A DNA stretch of 64,000 bases, from contig NZ_AMZQ01000012.1 of NCBI RefSeq assembly GCF_000313615.1, positions 37,217-101,216 of the forward strand, read 5' to 3'. This DNA comes from Campylobacter showae CSUNSWCD. Its GTDB lineage: Bacteria; Campylobacterota; Campylobacteria; Campylobacterales; Campylobacteraceae. The notes below the pieces were generated by a model, which was not told the DNA's origin, searched no databases, and was given only the letters and a program-made list of their open reading frames with translations. The position numbers and the translations under genes were made by a program. Of this stretch, positions 55,454-64,000 are shown in pieces (position 1 is the stretch's first letter; each line of letters opens with the position of its first letter).

Positions 55454-55928
55454 TTTCTGCTTCTTTTTCTAAATTTAGCTCCGCAAGCGTACTCTCGCCA
55501 ACTACCAAAACGCCAAGTTTTTTTAGCGCCGCTGCGGTTAGTCCGTCGCCGCTAACGATCCGCCCGGTAAAGCTTCCGTCGTAGATCTCGCCGCTTCCGC
55601 AGCTTGGGCTTCGCTCTTTTAAAACCGCGATTTTACAGCCGTTTTCACTAGCGATATCGGCGCAAATTTGAGCACCCAAAATAAACTCATCCGTCACGTC
55701 GCGACCGCTAAATTTAGTTATCACTCGTCCATTTACGCAAATTTCGGCAGGTTCGCGCGGAGTTGTTAATCCGCCCAGATACTCCGGACAAACAGCGATG
55801 AGCTCGTAAATTTGCCTAAGTTTGGCAAGTTCGCCAGCGCAAATCGCGTCTGCGTTATTGCCGCCGTTATATTTGCAGTTTTCGCCGAGCAAACAGGCGC
55901 TGATTAAAATTTTGGGTTTATTTTTCAT
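55431..55928 (-). CDS. DUF523 family protein
   Basis: 165 residues. The DUF523 pattern is clear: KILISACLLGENCKYNGGNN with Cys12 and Cys18, CPEYLGGLTTPREPAEI, and LKERSPSCGSGEIYDGSFTG. Conserved cysteines suggest metal or Fe-S binding; function unproven. Coupled by overlap with a Cys-rich small protein. Confidence 0.88.
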   Translation of the reverse strand: MKNKPKILISACLLGENCKYNGGNNADAICAGELAKLRQIYELIAVCPEYLGGLTTPREPAEICVNGRVITKFSGRDVTDEFILGAQICADIASENGCKIAVLKERSPSCGSGEIYDGSFTGRIVSGDGLTAAALKKLGVLVVGESTLAELNLEKEAENGRVDKC

Positions 55929-56173
55929 CGTTAGTTCCGAACTTTGATGGTCGACAAGCGTTATTTTGGTTCAAATTTACTAACGCTTCGGACGGCAAAT
56001 TTACTGCCGATTGGTTAAGCCAAATTTGACGAATTTGGGCTTAAATTTAACACACATCGTGTCAAATTTGACGACCCAATTTGCCAAAGCTTTTTGCGAG
56101 CTAGTCGCCAAATTTGGCAAATTTCAAGTCGCCTCACGCAAAGCACAAGGCAGTCTTAAATGTCAAATTTAGC

Positions 56174-57028
56174 CTAAAGCCCAGCCTCTTTTTTGATCTT
56201 ATCTATATACATCTGCCTTAGTATCGGCACGTATTTGCCGACTTTGCCGCCGTTTATCGGCTTGCCGTCGGCCTTGACGACGGGCAGTAGCGGCAGCGTC
56301 GCAGCCGAGATAAACACCTCGTCGGCATCGTAAACGTCCTGCATCGTAAACGGTCGCTGCCTGATCTCCAGCCCCGCCTTTTCGGCAAAACCTAAAATCA
56401 CCTTGCGGCGGATACCAGGCAAAATCTCATTTGAAAGCGGTTTGGTTATGAGGACGTTATCTTTTATGATAAACGCAGACGAGCTAGTCGCCTCGGTTAC
56501 AAAGCCGTTTTCGACCATAAAACCCTCGTAGGCGCCGGCTTTTACGGCTTGTTCTTTGGCGTAGCACTGCGCTAAAAGCGAGATGGACTTGATATCGCGG
56601 CGCTTCCAGCGGATATCCTCGACGCTAACGACTTTGATGCCGGTTGCGGCGTCGGGGTTTGCGACTATATCTTTTTCGTAGCAAAAGACAAAACAAGTCG
56701 GCTTTAGGCCTTTTATAAATTTAAAATCCCTATCGGCGACGCCGCGGGTGATCTGCATATAAACGCCGCCTTCTTTTAGGTTATTTCGCCAGACTACTTC
56801 CTCTAAAACACCCTGAAAATCACTCTTTGAAACCGGCAAGCTTAGCTCGATCGCAGCCAAGCTTCTCTCAAATCTCTCCCAAAAATCCTCCCTATCAACA
56901 AGGCGTCCGTTTAGCACCGGCACTACCTCGTAGATGCCGTCGCCAAAGATAAATCCGCGGTCAAACGCGCTAACTTTAGCCGCCGCCGCGTCTATAAATT
57001 CGCCGTTTAGGTATACCATTCCGTTCAT
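56174..57028 (-). CDS. dat: D-amino-acid transaminase (class IV PLP enzyme)
   Basis: 284 residues. Interconverts D-alanine and D-glutamate with their keto acids, supplying peptidoglycan precursors. PLP Lys in RRDIKSISLLAQ near 146; the other class IV marks are AFDRGFIFGDGIYEVVPV near 21-38 and NGFVTEATSSSAFII near 176. Length fits bacterial DAAT. Branched-chain transaminase is the main alternative, but the GDGIYEVVPV start favours DAAT. AAGGAG site. Confidence 0.88.
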   Translation of the reverse strand: MNGMVYLNGEFIDAAAAKVSAFDRGFIFGDGIYEVVPVLNGRLVDREDFWERFERSLAAIELSLPVSKSDFQGVLEEVVWRNNLKEGGVYMQITRGVADRDFKFIKGLKPTCFVFCYEKDIVANPDAATGIKVVSVEDIRWKRRDIKSISLLAQCYAKEQAVKAGAYEGFMVENGFVTEATSSSAFIIKDNVLITKPLSNEILPGIRRKVILGFAEKAGLEIRQRPFTMQDVYDADEVFISAATLPLLPVVKADGKPINGGKVGKYVPILRQMYIDKIKKEAGL

Positions 57029-57123
57029 TTTTTCTCCTTAAAATTTAAGTAATTTTAGCTCAAATACTCTTAAAAAAGCGTTGCCTTAAGGCCAAATTTT
57101 AGCTTGGATTACGAAGTTTTTGC

Positions 57124-57129
57124 TATAAT
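57124..57129 (+). promoter_or_regulatory. -10 box of membrane protein gene at 57159
   Basis: Perfect TATAAT preceded by GC, 29 bases before the chosen ATG. Confidence 0.55.
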
Positions 57130-57158
57130 TGAGGCTAAATTTAAGGATAATCATAAAT

Positions 57159-57668
57159 ATGAAAAATAACGCGTTTAAAAATTTAATCCTAGAAAATATC
57201 TTTGTTATCTCGAAGCAACCCGTGCTGTTTCGCGATCTGCTCGAGGCTAACTGCCTTTTTAACGAAGGCATGTTAGTAGATCCTGCTAAGCTAAATTTTA
57301 AATTTCGCTACGCAAGAACTTACCTAGTTTACGGGCTTTTGTGCTTTGTAGTGTTTTTTATTTTACTGCTTTTGACGCATCATATTTTTACCAAGCTTGA
57401 CTTTCACCTCTCGATCGTTAGCGCCGTAGCGGGCACATCGGCCGTTTTTATCGGGTTTGATATGTTTAAAATTTGGGCGAGAAAAGCTGTGAGCAAAGAG
57501 CTCATAAAAAAAGCTTGGAGCGTGCATTTTCCGTATTTTAGCTATGAAAAATACTCTACAAAAGTCGAAATGATCTACAACGAAGCGGTAAAAAACGAGA
57601 TCCCGCGCAAAGACTTGGAGCAATACGTCCTAGAGCGTCTAGTCGCGCAGTCTGAGGCCGGGATTTAG
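57159..57668 (+). CDS. Hypothetical two-TM membrane protein
   Basis: 169 residues from ATG 57159; a TTG at 57129 overlaps the promoter and is rejected. An N-terminal cytoplasmic stretch of about 60 residues, two hydrophobic segments (about 60-82 and 88-110), then a helical C-terminal part (KKAWSVHFPYFSYEKYSTKVEMIYNEAV). No family recognised. Convergent with the FtsL-like gene. Confidence 0.72.
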   Translation: MKNNAFKNLILENIFVISKQPVLFRDLLEANCLFNEGMLVDPAKLNFKFRYARTYLVYGLLCFVVFFILLLLTHHIFTKLDFHLSIVSAVAGTSAVFIGFDMFKIWARKAVSKELIKKAWSVHFPYFSYEKYSTKVEMIYNEAVKNEIPRKDLEQYVLERLVAQSEAGI

Positions 57669-57950
57669 CTATTGCAAGATGAGCGGATCTAAAATTTGAT
57701 TTTTATATTTCATCCTCTCGAGTTTTAGGCGAAGCTCTCTGTTTTCTTCGAGCAAGACGTCGCGTTTGCCGCTTAGATCGCCGATTTCGCGGCTGATGTA
57801 ATAAATTTGATTTGTGATGTAAATTTTAGGTAAAAACAAAGCAAGCGCGATAAAAAGCCCCAAATACGCCGTCGCTAGCGTTTTGTAGTCTAAATTTCGC
57901 TCCTTTTTTTGCTCGCCGCTAAACTCTAAAAGCTCATTTTTATTTTGCAT
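57669..57950 (-). CDS. FtsL-like division protein (single TM plus coiled coil)
   Basis: 93 residues: a charged cytoplasmic start, one membrane segment at about 26-48 (LATAYLGLFIALALFLPKIY), then a coiled coil (REIGDLSGKRDVLLEENRELRLKLERM) ending LDPLILQ. This is the FtsL/DivIC layout, and it overlaps the 3' end of rsmH by 11 bases, the usual place of ftsL. FtsL proteins have too little sequence conservation for certainty. If correct it would join FtsQ and FtsB in the divisome. Confidence 0.7.
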   Translation of the reverse strand: MQNKNELLEFSGEQKKERNLDYKTLATAYLGLFIALALFLPKIYITNQIYYISREIGDLSGKRDVLLEENRELRLKLERMKYKNQILDPLILQ

Positions 57951-58872
57951 TTTTACCTCTTGAAATTTTAAAAATCCTCATTTTCGCGCAGCTTGAGCGC
58001 GGATTTGCCTTGACTTCGGCAGTGCTTGGCGTTATTGCCTTTTTACTGACTATTTTACCTAGCGCGTTATCCCCTCCGCACGTGCATCTAAGAGCTTGCG
58101 GCGGACAAATGCAGCTTTGCGCCCACTGTCTAAATTTATTTTTTACGATGCGATCTTCTAGCGAATGAAAGCTGATTATCGCCACGACGCACTCGTCGAT
58201 CTGCGAATCCTCGATGCTTTGGAGCAAATTTTGCAGCTCGCCAAGCTCGTTGTTTACCTCTATCCTTATTGCCTGAAAAGCTAACGTCGCCGCACTAACG
58301 CTGCGTCCGTTTACGCCCTTTAGTCCGATTATTTGCGCGAGACGTTCAGCGCTTTTTATCTCGCCACTTTGCCTAGCTTCTATGATTTTAGCGGCAAATT
58401 TAGCCGGATTTGGCAGCTCGCCGTAGTCGGCAAAGATACGCTCTAGCTCTTTTGCGCTATAAAAATTTACAATGTCGTAAGCTGAAATTTTAGCCTGCTC
58501 GTCCATGCGCATATCTAAATTTTCGCTCTTTAGTCCAAACCCTCGCTCGTTTTTATCTAACTGCAACGACGAAACGCCGATGTCGGCTAGGATGCCTCGA
58601 ATCTGACTTTGCTCTACTTTGCCTAAAATTTCTGAAAATTTACTCTTAAAAATTTGCGCTCTTTGACCGAATTTTTTCAGTCTTTCGGAGCTAAATTTGA
58701 TCGCTTCTTCGTCTTGATCGCAGGCTATCAAATTTACGTTTTGATTTTGCTCTAAAATCGCGCTGGAATGCCCGCCGTATCCGAGCGTACAATCAACAAT
58801 CGCGCCGCTTTTTATATCCTCAAAAGCTCGTAAAACTTCATCAAGCAGCACTGGAACATGTGGGGAGTTCAA
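57940..58872 (-). CDS. rsmH: 16S rRNA (cytosine(1402)-N4)-methyltransferase
   Basis: 310 residues. Also called MraW. N-terminal HVPVLLDEVLRAF, SAM motif DCTLGYGGHSSAIL near 24-37, and late FHSLEDRIVKNKFRQW; C-terminal KANPRSSCAKMRIFK is typical. Methylates the decoding site. Followed by the FtsL-like gene; divergent from the aldolase-like gene. Confidence 0.95.
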   Translation of the reverse strand: MNSPHVPVLLDEVLRAFEDIKSGAIVDCTLGYGGHSSAILEQNQNVNLIACDQDEEAIKFSSERLKKFGQRAQIFKSKFSEILGKVEQSQIRGILADIGVSSLQLDKNERGFGLKSENLDMRMDEQAKISAYDIVNFYSAKELERIFADYGELPNPAKFAAKIIEARQSGEIKSAERLAQIIGLKGVNGRSVSAATLAFQAIRIEVNNELGELQNLLQSIEDSQIDECVVAIISFHSLEDRIVKNKFRQWAQSCICPPQALRCTCGGDNALGKIVSKKAITPSTAEVKANPRSSCAKMRIFKISRGKNAK

Positions 58873-58893
58873 ATTTAGCCTTTATTTTTTGTG

Positions 58894-58899
58894 TATAAT
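58894..58899 (+). promoter_or_regulatory. -10 box of aldolase-like gene
   Basis: TATAAT preceded by TG, 27 bases before the ATG at 58927, in the 54-base divergent gap with rsmH. Confidence 0.55.
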
Positions 58900-58926
58900 A
58901 ACAAAAAAAGTTTATAAAAGGTTAAA

Positions 58927-59514
58927 ATGGACTTAAAATACTGCGCACGCGAGATTAGCAATATCGCTCTTTCGATGTTTAGAAAAAATTTTTTTGGCGT
59001 CTTTCACGGCTCTATTTCAGCTAGAATTCAGCACGACTCTTTTTTGATTAATAAAAGAACGACAATTTTTGATAATCTTAAAGAAGAAGACTTGATCATG
59101 CTAAATTCAAAAAGGGATTATCGCTGGAACGACGCAAGCATAGATGCAGACATACACCTAAATATATACAAAAATATAAACGAAGCCAAATATATCTGCT
59201 ACGCTATGCCACCTTATTTAACGGCTTATACTTTAGGGCATTCTTTTATCCGCCCTAGGGATTATTTCGGATACATAAAGCATCACGAGATCCCGATTTA
59301 TGATCCAAAGCAGTTTGACGACTGGTACGAGCGCGCAGATACGGAAATTTATCGCTACATGCTAGAAAACAAAACTAACATAATGATCATCAAAGGCTAC
59401 GGCGTATACGTGCATAGCAGGACTCCGTATCAATTAGCAAAAGACGTCGCAATTCTTGAAAATACATGCAAATTGCTAAGCGTAGCTCGCCTTTACGAAT
59501 CTGAACGAAACTAA
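58927..59514 (+). CDS. Class II aldolase/adducin-fold protein, probably not catalytic
   Basis: 195 residues with the overall aldolase II order (NFFGVFHGSISARI near 20-33, then IDADIHLNIYKNINEAKYICYA and the C-terminal VYVHSRTPYQLAKDVAILENTC). The usual zinc motif HxH before a small-residue helix is replaced by AMPPYLTAYTL, and the later NHG is KGYG, so the metal site seems lost. It sits just before ppiD-ftsA-ftsZ, as in other Campylobacter, and may have a structural or regulatory task instead. Confidence 0.75.
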   Translation: MDLKYCAREISNIALSMFRKNFFGVFHGSISARIQHDSFLINKRTTIFDNLKEEDLIMLNSKRDYRWNDASIDADIHLNIYKNINEAKYICYAMPPYLTAYTLGHSFIRPRDYFGYIKHHEIPIYDPKQFDDWYERADTEIYRYMLENKTNIMIIKGYGVYVHSRTPYQLAKDVAILENTCKLLSVARLYESERN

Positions 59515-59633
59515 CGTCTTTAAAAATGTTAATTTTTTTGAAATTTTATCGATAAAAAGCGCGTTTTTAAGGTGATATTTACGATATTTCAGTAAAATAA
59601 TGCATAAAATTTTTATGAATTTGAAGGAACTAG

Positions 59634-61100
59634 ATGATAACTTGGATGCAAAAGCATAGAAAATATCTCGTCGTGACGATTTGGATAAGCACGATAGCCT
59701 TTGTCGGAGCAGGCTTCGTCGGATGGGGAGCATACGATCTAAACGCGAGCAGAGCTAGCTCAGTAGCCAAGGTCGGGCACAGAAATATAAGCATCCAAGA
59801 GTTTCAAAGCAAATACGGTCAGCTTCATGCATACTATAGTCAGCTTTTTGACGGGCAGTTAAGCGACGAACAAGCAAAAGAACTAGGTATAGAAAATTTA
59901 GCCCTAGAGGCATTGGTAAACGAAACTATGCTTTTAAATTTTGCCGATGACTTGGGGCTGGGCGTAAACGACGAAGACATAGTAAAATACATCATCGCCG
60001 ATCAAAATTTCCACTCAAACGGCAAATTTGACAAAGAGCTTTACAAAAATACTTTAAAAAGAGCCAGAACTACTGAAAGCGAATACGAGGAAAGCCTAAA
60101 AAACGTAATACTTTTAGATAAGCTAAGACATGCTATAAATTTACCCGCAAACGCTCAAGATATAGATATGCTAACGGCTAGCTTTTTGATGCAGGATAAA
60201 ATCTCCATGAAAGTCGTAGAGGCTAGCGCAGACGAAATAAAAATAGATGAAGATGCAGTCAAAAAACTCTGGGAAGAACACAAGAACGAATACAAAACCA
60301 TGACCGAATTTAAGCTTGATACCAAATTTATCCCGGCTATATCAAGCGATGCAAATACTAACGAGCTAACAGAATTTTACAACGAAAACAAAAACGAATA
60401 CAAAGGTAGCGACGACAAGATAAAAGAATTTGAGGCTGTTAAAGATGAAGTACTAAAAGACTACAATCTCAAACAAACTAAAAAAGTCGCCCTTGAAGAG
60501 TATCTAAAAATCAAGAAAGACGAGAAGCAAGCGGACGTATCGATAGCTACATTTGAAGATAATGCAAGCTTGCCGATGGATGAGCTAAAACTAGCAAAAA
60601 AAGGCGATACCCTAAAGCCGTTTGAATACGAAGACGGCTATATGATAGTAAAGGTAAAAGAGATCGTAGCTCCGAGAGTAATGAGCTTTAATGAGGCAAA
60701 AGATCAAATTTTAGAACTTTACAAAGAACAAAAAACAAGAGAAATCGTAGAAGCAAAAGCAAAAGAGTTGCTTGAAAAAGGATTTCAAGGTACCGATATA
60801 GGATTTGTTAGTAGAGATACCGTGAAGGCCGAAGGTGGGTTAAGCGAGGGCGAGTTTAATATATTCGTCAATCGCCTTTTTGAAAAAAGCAATAAAAAGG
60901 GCTACGTAGTACTCGGCAATAAAGCAGTAGTTTATGAGATAATAGAGCAAAAACTAACAAATACCGACAAAGATAAAGAATACAAAGAAATAATAACACA
61001 AAATGTGGGCTACTTGAAAAATAACGAGCTTATTAGAGATTTAACAACCGCACTAACCAAGCGCTATCAAGTAACATATTTCTACACAAAAAAACAATAA
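59634..61100 (+). CDS. ppiD: Periplasmic chaperone PpiD (SurA-N domain)
   Basis: 488 residues. An N-terminal membrane anchor at 11-31 (YLVVTIWISTIAFVGAGFVGWG), then a SurA-N-like helical domain (NISIQEFQSKYGQLHAYYSQL, then ALVNETMLLNFADDLGLGVNDEDI), and a middle region where the parvulin domain would be (AKKGDTLKPFEYEDGYMIVKVKEIVAPR). Helps fold exported outer-membrane proteins near the Sec exit. The gene lies 13 bases before ftsA, as in C. jejuni. Confidence 0.9.
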   Translation: MITWMQKHRKYLVVTIWISTIAFVGAGFVGWGAYDLNASRASSVAKVGHRNISIQEFQSKYGQLHAYYSQLFDGQLSDEQAKELGIENLALEALVNETMLLNFADDLGLGVNDEDIVKYIIADQNFHSNGKFDKELYKNTLKRARTTESEYEESLKNVILLDKLRHAINLPANAQDIDMLTASFLMQDKISMKVVEASADEIKIDEDAVKKLWEEHKNEYKTMTEFKLDTKFIPAISSDANTNELTEFYNENKNEYKGSDDKIKEFEAVKDEVLKDYNLKQTKKVALEEYLKIKKDEKQADVSIATFEDNASLPMDELKLAKKGDTLKPFEYEDGYMIVKVKEIVAPRVMSFNEAKDQILELYKEQKTREIVEAKAKELLEKGFQGTDIGFVSRDTVKAEGGLSEGEFNIFVNRLFEKSNKKGYVVLGNKAVVYEIIEQKLTNTDKDKEYKEIITQNVGYLKNNELIRDLTTALTKRYQVTYFYTKKQ

Positions 61101-61113
61101 GAAGGCATTTATT

Positions 61114-62544
61114 TTGAGTACTAAAATTTTAGGCATTGACGTAGGTTCTGTTCAAATTTGCGCCGTAATAGGACAACATGATGAAACAGGACTAAAAATA
61201 ATCGGCATAGGAACCTCAAAAACTCAAGGTATAAAAAAGGGCGTAATAACCAATATTGAACTCGCATCAAAATCAATAAAAAGTGCTTTAATCGATGCTC
61301 AAAGAGTAGCAGGTACAAGATATGAAAAAGTAGTCGTTTCAATTTCTGGAGCCTATACAAAAAGCGTTGACAGTAACGGTGTGGTAAATGTTCCCACGTA
61401 TGAAATAGGCATAAAAGAGATACAACGCTCGATGTCCGAGTCTGAGCGAAGGGCGCAAATCCACAGCGATTATGAAAAACTGCATATACTTCCTTATAAT
61501 TTTAAAGTAGACGACCAAGAGCATATAGAAGATCCTTTGGGCATGAACGGAAGCAGGCTTGAAGTGCAAACACATATCATAATGGCGCAAAAATCATCTC
61601 TTAGTAACCTAAGAAAAGCGTTAAATTTAGCAGGAGTCGAACCTGATAATATTGTACTTTCCAGCTACGCTTCAGCTATCGCGACACTAAATCAAGACGA
61701 AAAAGATTTAGGCGTAGCTTTTATAGATATGGGCGGTGCAACTTGCAATATGATAATTCATTCTGGAAATTCGATAAGATATAACGAATTTTTAGGCATA
61801 GGTTCGTCAAATATAACCAATGATCTATCAGCAGCGCTTCATACGCCTATTTTAAAAGCTGAAGATATAAAATTAAATTACGGAATTTTGCTAAATAATG
61901 CCAACGAACTAGTTGAGATCCCGCCTATTAACGAAGATGGCAAGGTGCAGGAAGTATCTCTTGATGTTATTTCAAACGTCATATATGCAAGAGCCGAAGA
62001 GACACTAATGATACTTGCAAAAATGCTCGAGGATAGCGGATACAAAAACTCAATAGCCGCAGGCGTAGTTCTTACGGGCGGCATGACTAAGCTTGAAGGC
62101 ATCAGAGAGCTTGCTGTAGCAGTATTTGACAATATGCCGGTGCGAATAGCAAGACCAAAGGAAATGGAAGGGCTATATGAAATTTTAAGAGATCCGGCAA
62201 ATTCTTGTGCGATCGGACTTTGTATGTACGGTGCAGGCTACTTTACGCCTTATGAAATCGACTCTGAAAAGAAAATGCGATATAAAGACGAGATTGTAGT
62301 AAAAAATAAGATTTTAAAAGATATAGTCTACGACAATGGAGTAAAAATCGAAGATAAAAAAAATATCGAAGAAGTCGATAATAAAATCTTTAGGGGAAGC
62401 ACTCTAGATGATAACTATATAGATGATTTAAGAATCGATGATGACAGAACTTTGCAAGACGAACTAAATGAAGATTTAAACAAAAAAGAAAAAAAACCAA
62501 ATATTTTTTCTGTGATTTGGAATAAAATAACACAACTATTTTAA
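61114..62544 (+). CDS. ftsA: Cell division protein FtsA
   Basis: 476 residues, TTG start after GAAGG. Actin-like membrane tether for FtsZ. ATPase motifs: ILGIDVGSVQICAVIG at 5-20, KKGVITNIELASKSIKSAL, GVAFIDMGGATCNMII near 208, and VLTGGMTKLEGI near 325. A charged linker leads to the C-terminal amphipathic helix (IFSVIWNKITQLF) that binds membrane. Followed by ftsZ after 18 bases. Confidence 0.96.
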   Translation: MSTKILGIDVGSVQICAVIGQHDETGLKIIGIGTSKTQGIKKGVITNIELASKSIKSALIDAQRVAGTRYEKVVVSISGAYTKSVDSNGVVNVPTYEIGIKEIQRSMSESERRAQIHSDYEKLHILPYNFKVDDQEHIEDPLGMNGSRLEVQTHIIMAQKSSLSNLRKALNLAGVEPDNIVLSSYASAIATLNQDEKDLGVAFIDMGGATCNMIIHSGNSIRYNEFLGIGSSNITNDLSAALHTPILKAEDIKLNYGILLNNANELVEIPPINEDGKVQEVSLDVISNVIYARAEETLMILAKMLEDSGYKNSIAAGVVLTGGMTKLEGIRELAVAVFDNMPVRIARPKEMEGLYEILRDPANSCAIGLCMYGAGYFTPYEIDSEKKMRYKDEIVVKNKILKDIVYDNGVKIEDKKNIEEVDNKIFRGSTLDDNYIDDLRIDDDRTLQDELNEDLNKKEKKPNIFSVIWNKITQLF

Positions 62545-62562
62545 AAGGAGATTGGATCAACT

Positions 62563-63717
62563 ATGGGTAACTTTATGGTAGAAGAGAAAAAGCCTTCATA
62601 CGGCGCAAAGATAAAAGTAGTAGGCGTAGGCGGCGGCGGCGGAAATATGATAAATCATATTATTAGAGAAAAAGGCGATGAAATGGATATCGATCTAATA
62701 GTTGCCAACACCGATGTAAAGGCACTTGATAGCTCTTTGGCCTTTACAAAACTTCAACTCGGCGAAAAGATTACAAAAGGTCTTGGTGCCGGTATGAATC
62801 CTGACGTAGGAACCAAAGCCGCCCAGGAAAGTTACGAAGAGATCAAATCTACACTTGAGTACTCAGATATCGTATTTATAGCATCAGGCCTTGGAGGCGG
62901 TACTGGTACAGGCGCAGCTCCGGTAGTAGCACAGGCAGCTAAAGAGATCGGCGCTCTAACAATCTCAGTAGTTACTATGCCGTTTGATTTTGAGGGTAAA
63001 AAGCGCTACAATCTAGCCCTAAAAGGTCTTAACGAGCTAAAAAAAGAGTCCGACTCTATAGTTGTGATACCAAACCAAAGACTAAAATCCCTTATAGACA
63101 AAAAGGCTGGTATAAAAGAAAGTTTTAAAATAGTTGATAACGTTTTAGCTCGAGCCGTCAGCGGTATGTGTACCATAGTTCTTGATTCGGGAAATAGCGA
63201 TATAAATTCTGACTTTGCCGACGTCAAAAAAGTCATGGAACACCGCGGTATGGCACTACTTGGCATAGGCGAATCAGAAGGTGAAGGCGCAGCCCAGGAA
63301 GCAATCAAAAATGCAATACAATCTCCACTACTAAGCGACATTACCATAAACGGCGCAGTGGGCGTTCTGGTACACTTCAAATATCACCCAGATTCTCCTT
63401 TCAGTGATATAGAGGAAGCTATGTGCCTAGTACAAAATGCTGTAGATGATGATGCTGATATTATATTCGGTACCACAAGCGACGAAAGTTTTGAGAATAA
63501 CAAAATTCAAGTTACTATAATAGCCACCGGCTTTAGAGACAAAGAGGAAGAAAGACCTACGCCCGTAGCCTCTACGCCCGACGCTGCATTTAAAAAGTCA
63601 AGAAATCCGATTTTAGATGAAAGAATCAGCAGACTAAAGGTTAGTGGCGGATACAATAGCGAAGAAGCAACTAATATGCTAGAAACACCATCGTATATCA
63701 GAAACCAAATGGATTAA
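62563..63717 (+). CDS. ftsZ: Cell division protein FtsZ
   Basis: 384 residues. Tubulin-like GTPase forming the Z ring. VGVGGGGGNMINH near 20-32, the tubulin signature GGGTGTGAAP near 109-118, and the C-terminal conserved peptide region ending TPSYIRNQMD, which binds FtsA. AAGGAG lies about 12 bases before this ATG; a second ATG four codons later is possible. Last gene of the ppiD-ftsA-ftsZ run. Confidence 0.98.
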   Translation: MGNFMVEEKKPSYGAKIKVVGVGGGGGNMINHIIREKGDEMDIDLIVANTDVKALDSSLAFTKLQLGEKITKGLGAGMNPDVGTKAAQESYEEIKSTLEYSDIVFIASGLGGGTGTGAAPVVAQAAKEIGALTISVVTMPFDFEGKKRYNLALKGLNELKKESDSIVVIPNQRLKSLIDKKAGIKESFKIVDNVLARAVSGMCTIVLDSGNSDINSDFADVKKVMEHRGMALLGIGESEGEGAAQEAIKNAIQSPLLSDITINGAVGVLVHFKYHPDSPFSDIEEAMCLVQNAVDDDADIIFGTTSDESFENNKIQVTIIATGFRDKEEERPTPVASTPDAAFKKSRNPILDERISRLKVSGGYNSEEATNMLETPSYIRNQMD

Positions 63718-63721
63718 TAAG

Positions 63722-63760
63722 AAGGATTGGGTTTATTCACCCCCCCCAATCCTTTCTATA
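63722..63760 (+). terminator. Intrinsic terminator of ftsZ with C8 run in loop
   Basis: AAGGATTGGG (63722-63731) pairs with CCCAATCCTT (63745-63754) around a loop containing part of a run of eight C (63740-63747), then TTTCTATATA. Extra or missing C would change loop size and register of the stem. Confidence 0.75.
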
Positions 63761-64000
63761 TATTATTTTATTGCCATTTTAAAATACCTAATATAACGCA
63801 AATTTACCATCCACATCCTAATTCTAATATTTTAATATTATCGAATAATTCAACAAAATTTTCCTAAACCAAATCACGCAAGTACCGCAAATTCCATCCA
63901 TACTATCTGGAATAATTAAATTTTATAAATATTAAAGGCTCAAGATAAGTTAAAAACTTTCAAAGGAGTTTTTCTCAAAGAGTGTGCAAGCACAAGAACT

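Noticed and set aside
1-64000. tRNA genes, CRISPR arrays, insertion sequences, prophage or integrase
   Set aside because: Gaps were scanned for T-arm words, spaced direct repeats and transposase-like frames; none were seen by eye.

Overview
The window is chromosomal DNA from a Campylobacter. Gene content and order match the genus: flgI-flgJ-flgM-flgN-flgK, flaG-fliD-fliS, ispB-like-hemA-proS-fxsA-hemC, htrA/cbpA/hspR/antiporter, lolA/secA/lolC and rsmH/ppiD/ftsA/ftsZ. C. jejuni has the same gene neighbourhoods, as far as I can recall. Base composition is clearly richer in GC than C. jejuni, and noncoding DNA is full of the word AAATTTG. That points to the showae/rectus/curvus/gracilis side of the genus; I cannot name the species.

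Layout. 0.2-3 kb: an AbgA-type amidohydrolase and a secreted GH3 enzyme. 3-10 kb: an AT-rich membrane orphan, then gpsA, gatB, atpB, a TSUP permease, sodC and a TIGR02757 gene. 10-18 kb: two flagellar blocks. The minus-strand block is flgI-flgJ-flgM-flgN-flgK, with a sigma-54 promoter before flgI and a sigma-28 promoter before flgM. The plus-strand block is flaG-fliD-fliS-fliT-like with a sigma-28 promoter. rsmD and a small companion gene lie between the blocks. 18-27 kb: an SMI1-like orphan, RNase P RNA, a YjiH/YjiG/M20 peptidase cassette, truD, thiL, a UbiD-type decarboxylase and a broken Tat-exported SnoaL-like gene. 27.8-34.8 kb: haem, isoprenoid and prolyl-tRNA synthesis genes in a tight minus-strand run. 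34.9-42.3 kb: metY, a poly-G phase-variable secreted protein gene, the heat-shock group (antiporter, hspR, cbpA, htrA) and lolA.

42-46 kb: secA and a Lol permease. 46.9-48.3 kb: three adjacent damaged genes of unknown family. 48.4-50.4 kb: an OmpR-type two-component system. 50.8-57.7 kb: a FliL-like secreted protein, a Pif1-like helicase, a lipoprotein joining NlpC/P60 and M15 peptidase domains, a DUF523 protein and D-amino-acid transaminase. 57.7-63.7 kb: division genes (FtsL-like, rsmH, ppiD, ftsA, ftsZ) with a degenerate class II aldolase. No tRNA or rRNA gene, CRISPR array, insertion sequence or prophage was found.

The most notable observations are a G9 tract that switches a small exported protein out of frame at about 36.7 kb, the C40+M15 fusion lipoprotein, four genes broken by small indels or nonsense changes, and a perfect hairpin that buries the ribosome binding site of the TIGR02757 gene. 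I saw no clear new multi-gene defence or biosynthetic system.
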